DNA of 64,000 bases, taken from NCBI GenBank assembly GCA_947652115.1, contig OX393564.1, forward strand, positions 2,995,621 to 3,059,620, written 5' to 3'. The translations under genes were made by a program, and so were the position numbers. A model generated the notes under the pieces. The model did no database searches and had not been told where the DNA came from. It saw only the letters and a list, made by a program, of their open reading frames with translations. Origin of the DNA: Blastomussa wellsi. Its lineage: Eukaryota; Cnidaria; Anthozoa; Scleractinia; Plerogyridae. Positions 15,651 to 23,561 of the stretch are shown here, piece by piece (the stretch's first letter is position 1; each line of letters opens with the position of its first letter).

Positions 15651-15656
15651 TGCACA
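15651..15656. repeat. Target site duplication, right copy
   Basis: TGCACA directly after the right palindrome of element 1, matching 169-174. The polymerase frame of element 2 continues immediately after it. Confidence 0.9.
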
Positions 15657-16325
15657 AAGGGAAGCTGGTGCTGAACAAACCGGTGTACACGGGCATGACG
15701 ATCTTGGACAACAGCAAGATCCTCATGTACGACTTTTTCTACAACCACCTGAAAAAGCGGTACGGATCAAAATGTGAACTTGTTTACACGGACACGGACA
15801 GCCTTCTGCTGGAGATCGAAACAGAAGACGTTTACAAAGACATCGCGACAACGAAAGAAATGTATGACCTGAGTGATTACCCGCAAGACCATCCACTTCA
15901 CTCAGACGAGAACAAAAAAGTCTTGGGCAAAATGAAAGATGAATGTGGGGACACCCATCGCGGAAGCCATCTGTCTCAGGTCAAAAATGTATTCCATCCT
16001 CCGAGGGGACGAAAAAAATATCAAAAAGGCGAAGGGGGTCAAAAAGTGTGTCGTCAAGAAAAACATTTCCCACGAGCAGTACCGTGAAATGATTTTTGGC
16101 GAGAAGAAACAGCTGAAGCATGGAATGAACATTCTGCGGAGCGAGGGGCATGAAATTTACGGAATGCACGTGAACAAGATTTCACTGTGTGCGTTTGACT
16201 CAAAACGCTGGATTGCAGATGACGGGATCCACACAAAAGCTTTTGGTTTCAAAGAAAAAATGTTCACAGAAGAGGAACTCGAAGAGATGGCGGCTTTTCT
16301 GGAAGGCATTCACTTTAATGTTTGA
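15657..16325 (+). pseudogene. Element 2 polymerase B, C-terminal fragment, frameshifted
   Basis: Continues the polymerase interrupted at 174. Motif C (YTDTDS) is at about 15784-15801. The sequence closely matches 3608-4190 of the intact gene. Between about 15945 and 15965 two bases are missing relative to element 1 (42 bases there, 40 here), so the first frame ends wrongly at 16087 and the correct C-terminal frame is read from about 15960 to 16325. The gene is thus broken twice. The C-terminus differs from that of element 1 in its last 30 residues. Confidence 0.9.
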
Positions 16326-16516
16326 GCCACCTCACGCGGGTCCAAACTTTGTAAATAATTCACAATGGCTTGATCAAGAAAAATGACTTCCTTTTCACAG
16401 GATGGGCAGGGTTTTTTAAAAACAACAGAGCATGCATTATTGGAAAGCTCTTTGATGGCGCGTTTTTTTCCTTTGCTTGAGGTTTGAACAATAACACCGT
16501 TGCGTCCACGGCCCAT
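16310..16516 (-). CDS. Small basic protein, MGRGR family (element 2)
   Basis: 68 residues with MGRGRNGVIVQTS and GKKRAIKE. Compared with the copy at 4280-4504 it has gained a CPSCEKE cysteine pair in the middle, while the C-terminal FLD-x3-VNYLQSLDPRE is shared. It overlaps the end of the polymerase fragment on the other strand by 16 bases. Confidence 0.72.
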   Translation of the reverse strand: MGRGRNGVIVQTSSKGKKRAIKELSNNACSVVFKKPCPSCEKEVIFLDQAIVNYLQSLDPREVAQTLK

Positions 16517-16537
16517 TTTGAAATTTCATTTGTTTGT

Positions 16538-16819
16538 TCAACTTGGCCAGTTTTGGTTGTTCAAGCCAGTTTTTTTCCCCAAACAAAACGGTGAGCGAAT
16601 TTCAATCCGCGTTCCTGAAGACATTTTTGCAATAACAAGCATCACATTAAACGCCACTGTAATTTTGAGTAAATTCCAAAAGATGTTTTCAAGCTGGCCA
16701 TCAACAAAATTGATCAAAAAGGGTACAGAATCAAGAACTTTCGGACCATAAATGGCAGAACCAAGAAAAACCAAAGAGAAAAAACAGACGGTATTGATCA
16801 AAGCAGCGTTGATTTTCAT
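16538..16819 (-). CDS. Two-segment small membrane protein (element 2)
   Basis: 93 residues; one residue (Cys for Gly near position 79) separates it from the copy at 4528-4809. Hydrophobic segments at about 5-24 and 46-64. The DNA around it is also almost identical in both elements, unlike the neighbouring MGRGR gene, which suggests recent exchange. Confidence 0.78.
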   Translation of the reverse strand: MKINAALINTVCFFSLVFLGSAIYGPKVLDSVPFLINFVDGQLENIFWNLLKITVAFNVMLVIAKMSSGTRIEIRSPFCLGKKTGLNNQNWPS

Positions 16820-16864
16820 TCTGGGTATATAGAAAAAATTTAATCTGTATTTTCATTTGTTTGT

Positions 16865-17863
16865 TCAACTGTCCACGCTGGCTGGCGGGAGAACGGTGTT
16901 TTTTGGGACAATCTGCAGCTCTTCACGCACAAAACCGCGCTTGGGTCCATCATGCAAATAGTACAGAACGGGCTGATCCGGTTTTTGTAAAACTTTTTCA
17001 ATGGTGAAAACTTTCAAAGACCAAATCGGATCCGTGGCTCTTTTTTTCCCACCTTCAAGCTCGCCAGGTTCGTAAAGATGGCGAACCTGAACAAGATACG
17101 GCAGGATTTTTTCATCCTTCCCAACAGGTCTGTGATAAGCAGTCGAAGGTTTCGAAAAAACAGATTTCTCTTTGATTGCAACAGCGGGTTTCTTTCCGAT
17201 GAGGCTGGTCACCTCGTTGTTCAAAGCCGAAACAACTTCAGGAAGTCTTTTCACCCATGCCCTGGACCGCTGGCCCTCAGGCATCCGCATTTCCACGGCA
17301 TACTGGTGACCGAACAGGCGTTCGGCAAGGGTGCGGTTGTAACGTTCAACAATGGCCTGATCGCGGTGAATGTTGACGCGCCCGCGCCGGATGAAAGTTT
17401 TGTGATTTTCCATGACTTTCGTCACAGCGCCCATGAATTCGCGCCCAGGGTCAACTTGCAACATTTCAGGCCATTTCAAAGGGCCGCGCTTGTAAATTTT
17501 CTGAAAAGCCTGAGCCACCTCATCAGAATTTTTTGAGGTCAATGGTTCGGACTCTTTGAAACGGCTGGCCACGTCGACAACGTTCAGCGCGTATTTCCAG
17601 ACTTTGCGACCGCGAGGCAGTTTATCGTGAGGCAAAAAAAGAAGGTCCGCCTGGTGGACCTTGTTGGGTAAGGACACGTCGAATTTCGGTCGAGGTATAT
17701 GCTTCGGCGCCGGAAGGAATATCTGCCAGAGGGCTTGCTTGATCAACCATTTTTTTGCGGTGTCTTCCGGGACTTTTGCAGCCGCAGCAAGTTTTTTGAT
17801 GGCGGCAATTCCTTTCCAATAACCTCCAGGGCTGTAGTATATCTTTGCGAGTTTGGTATCCAT
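16865..17863 (-). CDS. INT: Retroviral-type integrase (element 2)
   Basis: 332 residues with D73, D138 and E173 in place and only a handful of substitutions relative to 4855-5853, for example near residues 30, 42, 194, 231 and 318. Open and apparently functional even though the polymerase of this element is destroyed. Its upstream promoter repeat (17859-17889) runs straight into the 3' end of the next gene, because the zinc-protein gene of element 1 is absent here. Confidence 0.95.
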   Translation of the reverse strand: MDTKLAKIYYSPGGYWKGIAAIKKLAAAAKVPEDTAKKWLIKQALWQIFLPAPKHIPRPKFDVSLPNKVHQADLLFLPHDKLPRGRKVWKYALNVVDVASRFKESEPLTSKNSDEVAQAFQKIYKRGPLKWPEMLQVDPGREFMGAVTKVMENHKTFIRRGRVNIHRDQAIVERYNRTLAERLFGHQYAVEMRMPEGQRSRAWVKRLPEVVSALNNEVTSLIGKKPAVAIKEKSVFSKPSTAYHRPVGKDEKILPYLVQVRHLYEPGELEGGKKRATDPIWSLKVFTIEKVLQKPDQPVLYYLHDGPKRGFVREELQIVPKNTVLPPASVDS

Positions 17864-17889
17864 ATAAACGAGGTGAAAGAAAGTTTAAA
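17859..17889 (-). promoter_or_regulatory. Integrase promoter repeat, single copy (element 2)
   Basis: Same 31-base unit as 5849-5879 and 6021-6051 of element 1. Its left part resembles copy A (the integrase copy) and its right edge runs into the gene that follows copy B, as expected for a deletion between two repeats. Confidence 0.65.
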
Positions 17890-18310
17890 AGAACCGGAGA
17901 GCAGCGTAGCCCAAAGCGAGAGCCCCGGCCCCGACAAACATGAGTTCACCATTTTTTTGCTGCTGGCTTGGTTGATAAAAATCAGAAAATTTGGGCTCTT
18001 TGGGAGGAGTCATTTGCTCTTCAGGATGCTCCTTGTTATAAAGTTTGAAAGCGTAGTCAGTGTTGGTGAAGTTCTGCTTGGCTTCCGCTTTTATGTGCTC
18101 GTTTGTTGCAATCCAGTCGAGAAGTTTGGTGCGGTCGCGCGAGTATTTGGCGTACGCAACTTGATACGCCTCGAGAGCTCGGTCGTGGCGCTCTTTTTCT
18201 TCAAGAGCGGCCTTGTCACTGCCTCCAAAAGCCTTCGCCATATAATTGCCGCCGATGAAAGCCGCTGCGTTCAACACAGCCCCACCAACCATAATTGCGA
18301 TACTTGCCAT
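17885..18310 (-). CDS. Membrane protein with N- and C-terminal hydrophobic ends (element 2)
   Basis: 141 residues from MASIAIMVGGAVLNAAAFIG. It keeps EKERHDRALEAYQVAYAKY, RTKLLDWI, FTNTDYAFKLYN, KEPKFSDFYQPSQ and the C-terminal membrane segment of the gene at 6047-6466. The C-terminal third is nearly identical at DNA level, the rest more diverged, placing an edge of the shared tract inside the gene (about 18003). Confidence 0.82.
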   Translation of the reverse strand: MASIAIMVGGAVLNAAAFIGGNYMAKAFGGSDKAALEEKERHDRALEAYQVAYAKYSRDRTKLLDWIATNEHIKAEAKQNFTNTDYAFKLYNKEHPEEQMTPPKEPKFSDFYQPSQQQKNGELMFVGAGALALGYAALRFF

Positions 18311-18334
18311 GATTATACAATCGGCGACATTTTT

Positions 18335-18586
18335 TCAAATCATTTTTTGGTCCGCATCTGGGGGGGCTTTTTGATCCAAAAGTATTTTCTCATAGCTTGG
18401 CGGCTTCTCATCTGGGTAAATTGGCAACACAGGGAATTCCTCATCTTCATCTTCATCTTCAATTAATGGTGCTTTCAAGAGAAGCGTGATTGTATCAAAA
18501 AAGGCCATGTTTAATCTGACACACACATATCCGATTGCAAAAATACTTGTGGCTGATACTGCAGCTTGGAAAGCGTCAATTTTCAT
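18335..18586 (-). CDS. 83-residue acidic membrane protein with PPSY motif (element 2)
   Basis: Starts MKIDAFQAAVSATS, has one membrane segment (about 8-38), an acidic EDEDEDEE run and PIYPDEKPPSY with PPSY at 62-65. Compared with 6771-6998 the C-terminal tail after the motif is longer. The frame opens 12 codons earlier, but the aligned start and position were preferred. Here it comes before the 73-residue gene, the reverse of element 1; the two genes overlap the old order by exchange. Confidence 0.77.
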   Translation of the reverse strand: MKIDAFQAAVSATSIFAIGYVCVRLNMAFFDTITLLLKAPLIEDEDEDEEFPVLPIYPDEKPPSYEKILLDQKAPPDADQKMI

Positions 18587-18618
18587 TTTTGTATATTGTG
18601 CAAACATTAAATTGGGGT

Positions 18619-18840
18619 TCAAAGTTTGTCTGGTAAGATTTTCTGATCCTCCAGGTACTTCTTGAGCCAGATGCTGCCCGTCATCACAAGTGTGAACATT
18701 CCATAGTTTTCGAATGAAACTGTTGGGTCACCTGTAAAACTTCTCTTGAACGCTTTTTTTGCAAGCCACCCAATTCCAGCAGAGAGGCCAACGAGAGTCG
18801 CGGCATCCATGGCGTTCTTCACGAGATTGTTGTCAGACAT
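18619..18840 (-). CDS. 73-residue membrane protein (element 2)
   Basis: MSDNNLVKNAMDAATLVGLSAG, KKAFKRSF and WLKKYLEDQKILP are shared with 6509-6730. CTTACATACCAAACATG precedes the start, matching the element 1 leader. The longer open frame upstream to 19095 is the antisense or out-of-register extension and was not used. Confidence 0.8.
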   Translation of the reverse strand: MSDNNLVKNAMDAATLVGLSAGIGWLAKKAFKRSFTGDPTVSFENYGMFTLVMTGSIWLKKYLEDQKILPDKL

Positions 18841-18931
18841 GTTTGGTATGTAAGAAAAAAATAAAAGTTCAAAAGAATTTTTTTGGGGTGGGTCCATTGC
18901 GCGGGTGGAAATGAAGAAAAAAAACTTCAAA

Positions 18932-19420
18932 TTAATCATCCATATACCGAATTCCACGTTTTTTCGGCCGCGGTTTCGGATCCGCATCCACGGGGGCGGG
19001 GTGTGGGGCTTGCTCCACAGAAGTTGCCTGGTTCTTTTTGAAAAAGGCCTTGATGTCTTCACGCTTGACATAAGTTGTGAGAAGCGTGACGCCAATTCCG
19101 GCGATTGCGATCAATTGGGTTGTGGTGAGACCGTTTTCTGCAGCAGGCTTTGGTGCGGGCTCTGTTTCCACGGGGTTTGGGGCTTGCCCCACAGCAGGTG
19201 CAGATTGTTTTGCTATTTTCTCTTCATAAGCTTGTTTGTGCGCTGCGCGGGCCTCCCGAGTTCTTTTTGCAATATCTTTGCCAGCAGCCACTCGCTTGGG
19301 ATTTTTGGGTTTTGTTGCCGGCGTTTGTGAAGTTACTTGGCTCGTCTGCGGTACAGGGTTTGGTGCCGGCGTCTGCGGTGTTGCTTGCCCAACGGGGTTT
19401 GCTTGTGCGGTTTCAGCCAT
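18932..19420 (-). CDS. Pro/Ala-rich single-pass membrane protein (element 2)
   Basis: 162 residues. N-terminal Gln/Pro/Thr-rich stretch with QTSQVTSQTPATKP, basic NPKRVAAGKDIAKRTRE, membrane segment LIAIAGIGVTLLTTYV, then KREDIKAFF and a C-terminal basic DPKPRPKKRG. Only two clear QAPHP/QAPNP motifs, against four repeat units in element 1. TTTTTATACAATGG precedes the start. Confidence 0.77.
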   Translation of the reverse strand: MAETAQANPVGQATPQTPAPNPVPQTSQVTSQTPATKPKNPKRVAAGKDIAKRTREARAAHKQAYEEKIAKQSAPAVGQAPNPVETEPAPKPAAENGLTTTQLIAIAGIGVTLLTTYVKREDIKAFFKKNQATSVEQAPHPAPVDADPKPRPKKRGIRYMDD

Positions 19421-19477
19421 TGTATAAAAACAAAATTAATATTCAATTCTGAATATTACTTTGCAACTTCTGTGTAA

Positions 19478-20056
19478 TTATTCATTTGTTGGTGAGTCAA
19501 CCTCAGTAGCAATGTGCAAAGGCTGTCCGTCCCAAACTTTTGGATCTCCGGAGGGGCCTCCTCTGAAATCAATGTGTTTTGTTGTGATCAACACTGCGTT
19601 GGCCAGAGCGAGAAAACGGCCGCAAGACAAAGCGGCGCTGCCTGCCAGGTTGGAGAGCTCATTGCTGATGATCCAGTCGTTTCTCAGATCTTTTTGCAGA
19701 GCATTGATGTCGTCGATGTCGACGGCCATTCCGACCGCTTTGGTTGTAAGAAAAATGAAGCTGTCGATCAAGCTGTCCGTTGTTTTTGAGCCCACATAAG
19801 CCTGGTAGCGTTTGGTGTATTTCTCGACCTCTTTGTCTGTGAGGCGTTTCACTTGCTCGTGTGAAAGCTGCACCCCGATGGCTTCTTTTGATTTTCCTGT
19901 CGTCACCAGCAAGGCCAGCTTCTCGCGCATCGCGGGGATATCAGGCTGCGTTGAAACAACAGCGGGGACAATGCCGGCGGGCGCGCTCACTGCCTCAGCT
20001 TCAAGCAAGTCCAAGCCCGACAAGTCCAAGTCATCGAGTGTTGATAAGTCCGCCAT
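19478..20056 (-). CDS. 192-residue protein upstream of the ATPase, unknown function (element 2)
   Basis: Shares VPAVVSTQPDIPAMRE, TTGKSKEAIGVQLSH, VEKYTKRYQAYVGSKTTDSL and AGSAALSCGRFLALANA with 7563-8129. The N-terminus has an LDDLDLSGLDLLEAE repeat-like stretch, and the C-terminus differs. Start context AAATATAAAATGG. Confidence 0.8.
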   Translation of the reverse strand: MADLSTLDDLDLSGLDLLEAEAVSAPAGIVPAVVSTQPDIPAMREKLALLVTTGKSKEAIGVQLSHEQVKRLTDKEVEKYTKRYQAYVGSKTTDSLIDSFIFLTTKAVGMAVDIDDINALQKDLRNDWIISNELSNLAGSAALSCGRFLALANAVLITTKHIDFRGGPSGDPKVWDGQPLHIATEVDSPTNE

Positions 20057-20073
20057 TTTATATTTGTGAATTT

Positions 20074-20709
20074 TTATTCATTTTTAATTTTTAATTGGGA
20101 CACGCTGTTGGGTGTGAAGAATTTTATTCCAAACGGGTACTGAAGTGCGAACACCAGGCAAGAGAACTGTGTTTTTTTCAATTTTGAAATGAGGTCTTTG
20201 AATTCATCTTGAGAAAGTTCGCCGGCGAATTCATCAAAAACCGCTTTCAATGTCTTCCACGAGGGCGTGTAAAAAAGCACAAGCGCCGCAACGTTTTCGC
20301 GGAAAGAGGCCGTGATGCTGGTCATCTTTTGGGTTATCACCCACGTGCTGATCCCTGCGTGGCGACCGCTGAATGCAAGTTCGACCAGCTCACCTGTGCG
20401 CTTTTTCACATCTTTCGAGGCCGCGCAGTCATCGAGGATAATGAGCGACTTGGTGCCCTCCAAAAAAAAGTAAACAAGCTTCAACCAAGCTTCAACTTCA
20501 TGCTGTTTGCAAACCACTACATAAAAACGCGGGTCTTTCTCAGCGAAACGATGAAAAGTCATGTTGTGTATGAATGTCGGGCAGATGAGCGCAATGAAGT
20601 CGAACTTGCCGTGGAAGGGGCCGCGGAGCTGATCCACCACAAACTTTGTTTTGCCTGAATTCGTTGGCCCCACGACGAGAGCGTTGAACGGGATTCTTTT
20701 TGGGTCCAT
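20074..20709 (-). CDS. ATP: A32-like genome-packaging ATPase (element 2)
   Basis: 211 residues from MDPKRIPFNA; Walker A GPTNSGKT at 14-21 and Walker B LIILDD at 89-94. The frame is open 15 codons upstream, but the start matching element 1 has TTGATATAATGG before it. It runs about ten residues longer at the C-terminus than 8152-8754. The longer open frame overlaps the capsid gene end by 20 bases; the chosen start does not. Confidence 0.93.
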   Translation of the reverse strand: MDPKRIPFNALVVGPTNSGKTKFVVDQLRGPFHGKFDFIALICPTFIHNMTFHRFAEKDPRFYVVVCKQHEVEAWLKLVYFFLEGTKSLIILDDCAASKDVKKRTGELVELAFSGRHAGISTWVITQKMTSITASFRENVAALVLFYTPSWKTLKAVFDEFAGELSQDEFKDLISKLKKTQFSCLVFALQYPFGIKFFTPNSVSQLKIKNE

Positions 20710-20734
20710 TATATCAACGGGAGCAATTTTCAAA

Positions 20735-21982
20735 TTAATACTGGACAGTTTCAAGTTGCTGCCTCAATACTCCCAACATCGAGTCGCTGATAACATAGAC
20801 GTGGCAGTACACATCGCCTGAGCCGGTTTTTTTCCGCTGGAGTTCAATCTGTATTCCATCTGATGAGTCGACAAGCCGAGTGCCGCTTCCATGCATTTCT
20901 TGACTCGCCATTGAGCGCAAATCGATCAGAAGCCCGAACCTGTCTCCGGTGTAGAACTTTTTCATATTCATGTGCTGCGTTTTGTTCTTTTTCTTGCCAA
21001 AAAAGCGGTCAACTTCGCGCCACATGTCTTTCAATTCGATCCCGTTGTTGAAGACCATGTTGGGCACGCCGTTCACCGTGACATCGGCTTTCACGATGTC
21101 AGGGTTAATGAACTTTTCTGAATCTCTGGCACCGCCCGCGAAAGGCTCAATGAAAAGGAGAAGAATGGCTTTCAGGGACCTTCTTTGTTGGTTAATTTTG
21201 ATGTTCAGCCTTGTGTCGGTTTCTTTTTTGAAGGTCACCACCTTATCCCGGTGCACATGATCGTACAAGAACTCCTTGCCACTGTTGTAAACACTGCTCG
21301 CCTCGTCCGCCAAGGATTCGCTTTTAATCATTTCGTACTCGAGCTGGATGTTTTTCAGCATGTATTCCAGTTTTGTGGGATCAGAGCCTCTGACAACCTG
21401 ATCGGCACGCGCAAGGGTCAACTCAAAAATGAGGTTGTTTTGGAGAGCTTTGTGATAAAATACTCCGTGGTCCTTCAGTATCTGATGGTCCAGGCGGATG
21501 TGGTATTTTTTCCCAAAAACATTTTCCAGCTCGTTTTCAGCGTCAACGCCCGAAGTTTTTTTGTCCCCCGAGTCTGAACGGATTTTGCAGAGGTCTTCAG
21601 ACTGGATGCCCTCGAGAAGCATGTTGTCACGCTCTTCTTGCGAGAGGAAAAGGTCCTCCCAGATCTTGTAAAAGCCATAACCCACCGTGTCCTGCAGATT
21701 TTCTCCGAACTTCACGACCATTTTTTCGACCAGAGCGCGGGTGACGTTTTGAACGAGGAAGTTGTCAGCGTGACCACCCGACAGGTCGATGTCGAATCGC
21801 AGACTGAGGGAGCCTGGCACGAGGACATCGTTCTCATTCAGCTTGGGCACGTAAACATTCAGCGTCTCGCCGGGTTTGGCTTCGCTTGGATTAAAAGTGA
21901 TGCGCTTGACCGTGCGCTCGGCTTTCATCGCGCCGAGAATTTTTCTTGTGTGCGTTGGAAGAAGGTTTGCCTGGACCGCCAT
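20735..21982 (-). CDS. Major capsid protein, probable double jelly-roll (element 2)
   Basis: 415 residues. Shared blocks with 8758-10047: PGETLNVYVPKL, DNFLVQNVTRALVEKM, YKIWEDLFLSQEERD, GIQSEDLCKIRSDSGDKK and DRFGLLIDLRS. Differences are spread over the whole length and are much more frequent than in the integrase. The N-terminus is 14 residues shorter. It is open throughout. Confidence 0.85.
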   Translation of the reverse strand: MAVQANLLPTHTRKILGAMKAERTVKRITFNPSEAKPGETLNVYVPKLNENDVLVPGSLSLRFDIDLSGGHADNFLVQNVTRALVEKMVVKFGENLQDTVGYGFYKIWEDLFLSQEERDNMLLEGIQSEDLCKIRSDSGDKKTSGVDAENELENVFGKKYHIRLDHQILKDHGVFYHKALQNNLIFELTLARADQVVRGSDPTKLEYMLKNIQLEYEMIKSESLADEASSVYNSGKEFLYDHVHRDKVVTFKKETDTRLNIKINQQRRSLKAILLLFIEPFAGGARDSEKFINPDIVKADVTVNGVPNMVFNNGIELKDMWREVDRFFGKKKNKTQHMNMKKFYTGDRFGLLIDLRSMASQEMHGSGTRLVDSSDGIQIELQRKKTGSGDVYCHVYVISDSMLGVLRQQLETVQY

Positions 21983-22039
21983 GTATTTGAAAGCACTTTA
22001 TTTTATTTAAATGAAAAAATATTCAAGATATATTTCGCA
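21983..22039. promoter_or_regulatory. Divergent promoter between capsid and coiled-coil genes (element 2)
   Basis: 57 bases. Leftward: TTTAAATAAAATAAAG, then TTTCAAATACATGG. Rightward: CAAGATATATTTCGCAATGG. Same position and similar elements as 10048-10106. Confidence 0.6.
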
Positions 22040-23527
22040 ATGGCGGAAGGTGGAATGTTTGGACATGATGACCCTTATCTTGACGATAAACTTGAAGAAA
22101 ATGACGATGAAGATGAAGAAGATGAAGAAGCCTATACAACCACGCCTTTCCAACCCTATTCCGCATCAACACCATACCATGGTGGTGAACAACATGAAAT
22201 GCAAAAGATTCAAGACGAACTGAGTAAGCTCCCTGACATTTCTTACACAAAGACATATTTTGGTGAAAAAGATTCAGTCCCGGAAATTGAAAGAAGACTG
22301 GCAAAATTGAGAGACCCAACAACAGGTTTAGTTGGAGAAAAAAACGCTAAAGAATTTAATAATATTGTTCAAAACGATGTAGAATTTAAAAAATTAGAAA
22401 TAAAAAGGGTAAAAGATTTCATAAATAAAAAATATCCCAATGTTGATTGGAGGAAATTAGGAGTAATCAAGTTTTCTTCAAAAAAGCCGGGGGTTGTTGT
22501 TGTCATTGGCCCAAAAGGGGGTGAGAACAAGATACTTTTAGATGACGGCAGCGGTTTTCTAAGAGATTTCTTAAAAAATGAATTCGTTAAAAAAGCGCTT
22601 GGGGTAGAAGCAAGAATTATTATCGATCAAGATTCTGAAGATATAAGAGAAGAAAGACGAAGGCTAATTGAATCTGAAGAACAACTTGAAAATTTACAAA
22701 AACTTGCCGATGAAAAAGAAAGAAAAGAACGAGATATGCTAATTCTGAGAACCAAAATTAATCAAAATCAAGCTCAAATTGATGCAATTGTTGATGAACA
22801 TGGTTCGGGTCTTGATATTGAGTCAGAAACTCGGAGACTGCAGCAACTGAAAAAAAATTATGAAGCTGATTTAAAAACGAGAAAAAAAGAGTTGGCAGAT
22901 CTTAATAAAGAATTAAAAAACAAAGGAAAAGCGCAGGAAAAATTTGACAAAGGCAGAGCAAGAATCGCCGCGAAAGAAAAAGAAAGAAACACTCTCGAAG
23001 AAAGACTAAACACAACCAAAAGAGAAGATGAATTAAATGAACGTGCTGCTGAACTCAAAAGCAAAATTGAAGAAGACCAGAGAATCATCGATGATGATAA
23101 CGCTTCAAATTCTGAAAAAGAATCAGCCAGAGAAAGAATTGCAGAAAGACAAGACGAACTTGGCAGGCTTGAAACGCAGATTGACGAAAGAGAAATAGCC
23201 AAGCCATTGCGTGAGCGCATAAAAGAGATCTTCAAAAAACACGGTTTGACTTTGACAGCGGTCGTTCTTTCTGCGGGCGCATTGATTGTTTCTGTCATTG
23301 ACCTCGTTGGAAATAATTTGAAAGCAGTGGCCAAAAAAATGGGAACCGAGCTGAAAGACCTCGGCAAAAAAATGGCAGGCATCCTTCCGGGCCTCATTGG
23401 GACGATGGTTTCTTTTCTTTTCAAAACTGCTGGCGAGGTCCTCGGTTTTCTGGCTGAACACGCCTGGATCCTGATTTTGGCTGTTGTGGCCTTTCTGGTT
23501 GAAGGCTATGCCAAAAAGAATCGTTAA
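22040..23527 (+). CDS. Coiled-coil protein with amphipathic membrane-active tail (element 2)
   Basis: 495 residues from MAEGGMFGHDDPYLDD; the open frame begins 402 bases upstream, antisense to the capsid gene, and that part was rejected. Acidic N-terminus, a middle domain with KKYPNVDWRKLG and KPGVVVVIGPKGGENKILLD, then a long Glu/Arg/Lys coiled coil (about 200-395), and a C-terminal tail GTELKDLGKKMAGILPGLIG, FLFKTAGEVLGFLAEHAW nearly the same as in element 1. The coiled coil is about 80 residues longer than in 10107-11354. Confidence 0.87.
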   Translation: MAEGGMFGHDDPYLDDKLEENDDEDEEDEEAYTTTPFQPYSASTPYHGGEQHEMQKIQDELSKLPDISYTKTYFGEKDSVPEIERRLAKLRDPTTGLVGEKNAKEFNNIVQNDVEFKKLEIKRVKDFINKKYPNVDWRKLGVIKFSSKKPGVVVVIGPKGGENKILLDDGSGFLRDFLKNEFVKKALGVEARIIIDQDSEDIREERRRLIESEEQLENLQKLADEKERKERDMLILRTKINQNQAQIDAIVDEHGSGLDIESETRRLQQLKKNYEADLKTRKKELADLNKELKNKGKAQEKFDKGRARIAAKEKERNTLEERLNTTKREDELNERAAELKSKIEEDQRIIDDDNASNSEKESARERIAERQDELGRLETQIDEREIAKPLRERIKEIFKKHGLTLTAVVLSAGALIVSVIDLVGNNLKAVAKKMGTELKDLGKKMAGILPGLIGTMVSFLFKTAGEVLGFLAEHAWILILAVVAFLVEGYAKKNR

Positions 23528-23530
23528 TTT

Positions 23531-23561
<31 letters not shown>

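Noticed and set aside
21638..22039. Upstream 134-codon extension of the element 2 coiled-coil gene
   Set aside because: It is antisense to the well-conserved capsid gene, and the ATG at 22040 has the same leader as element 1.
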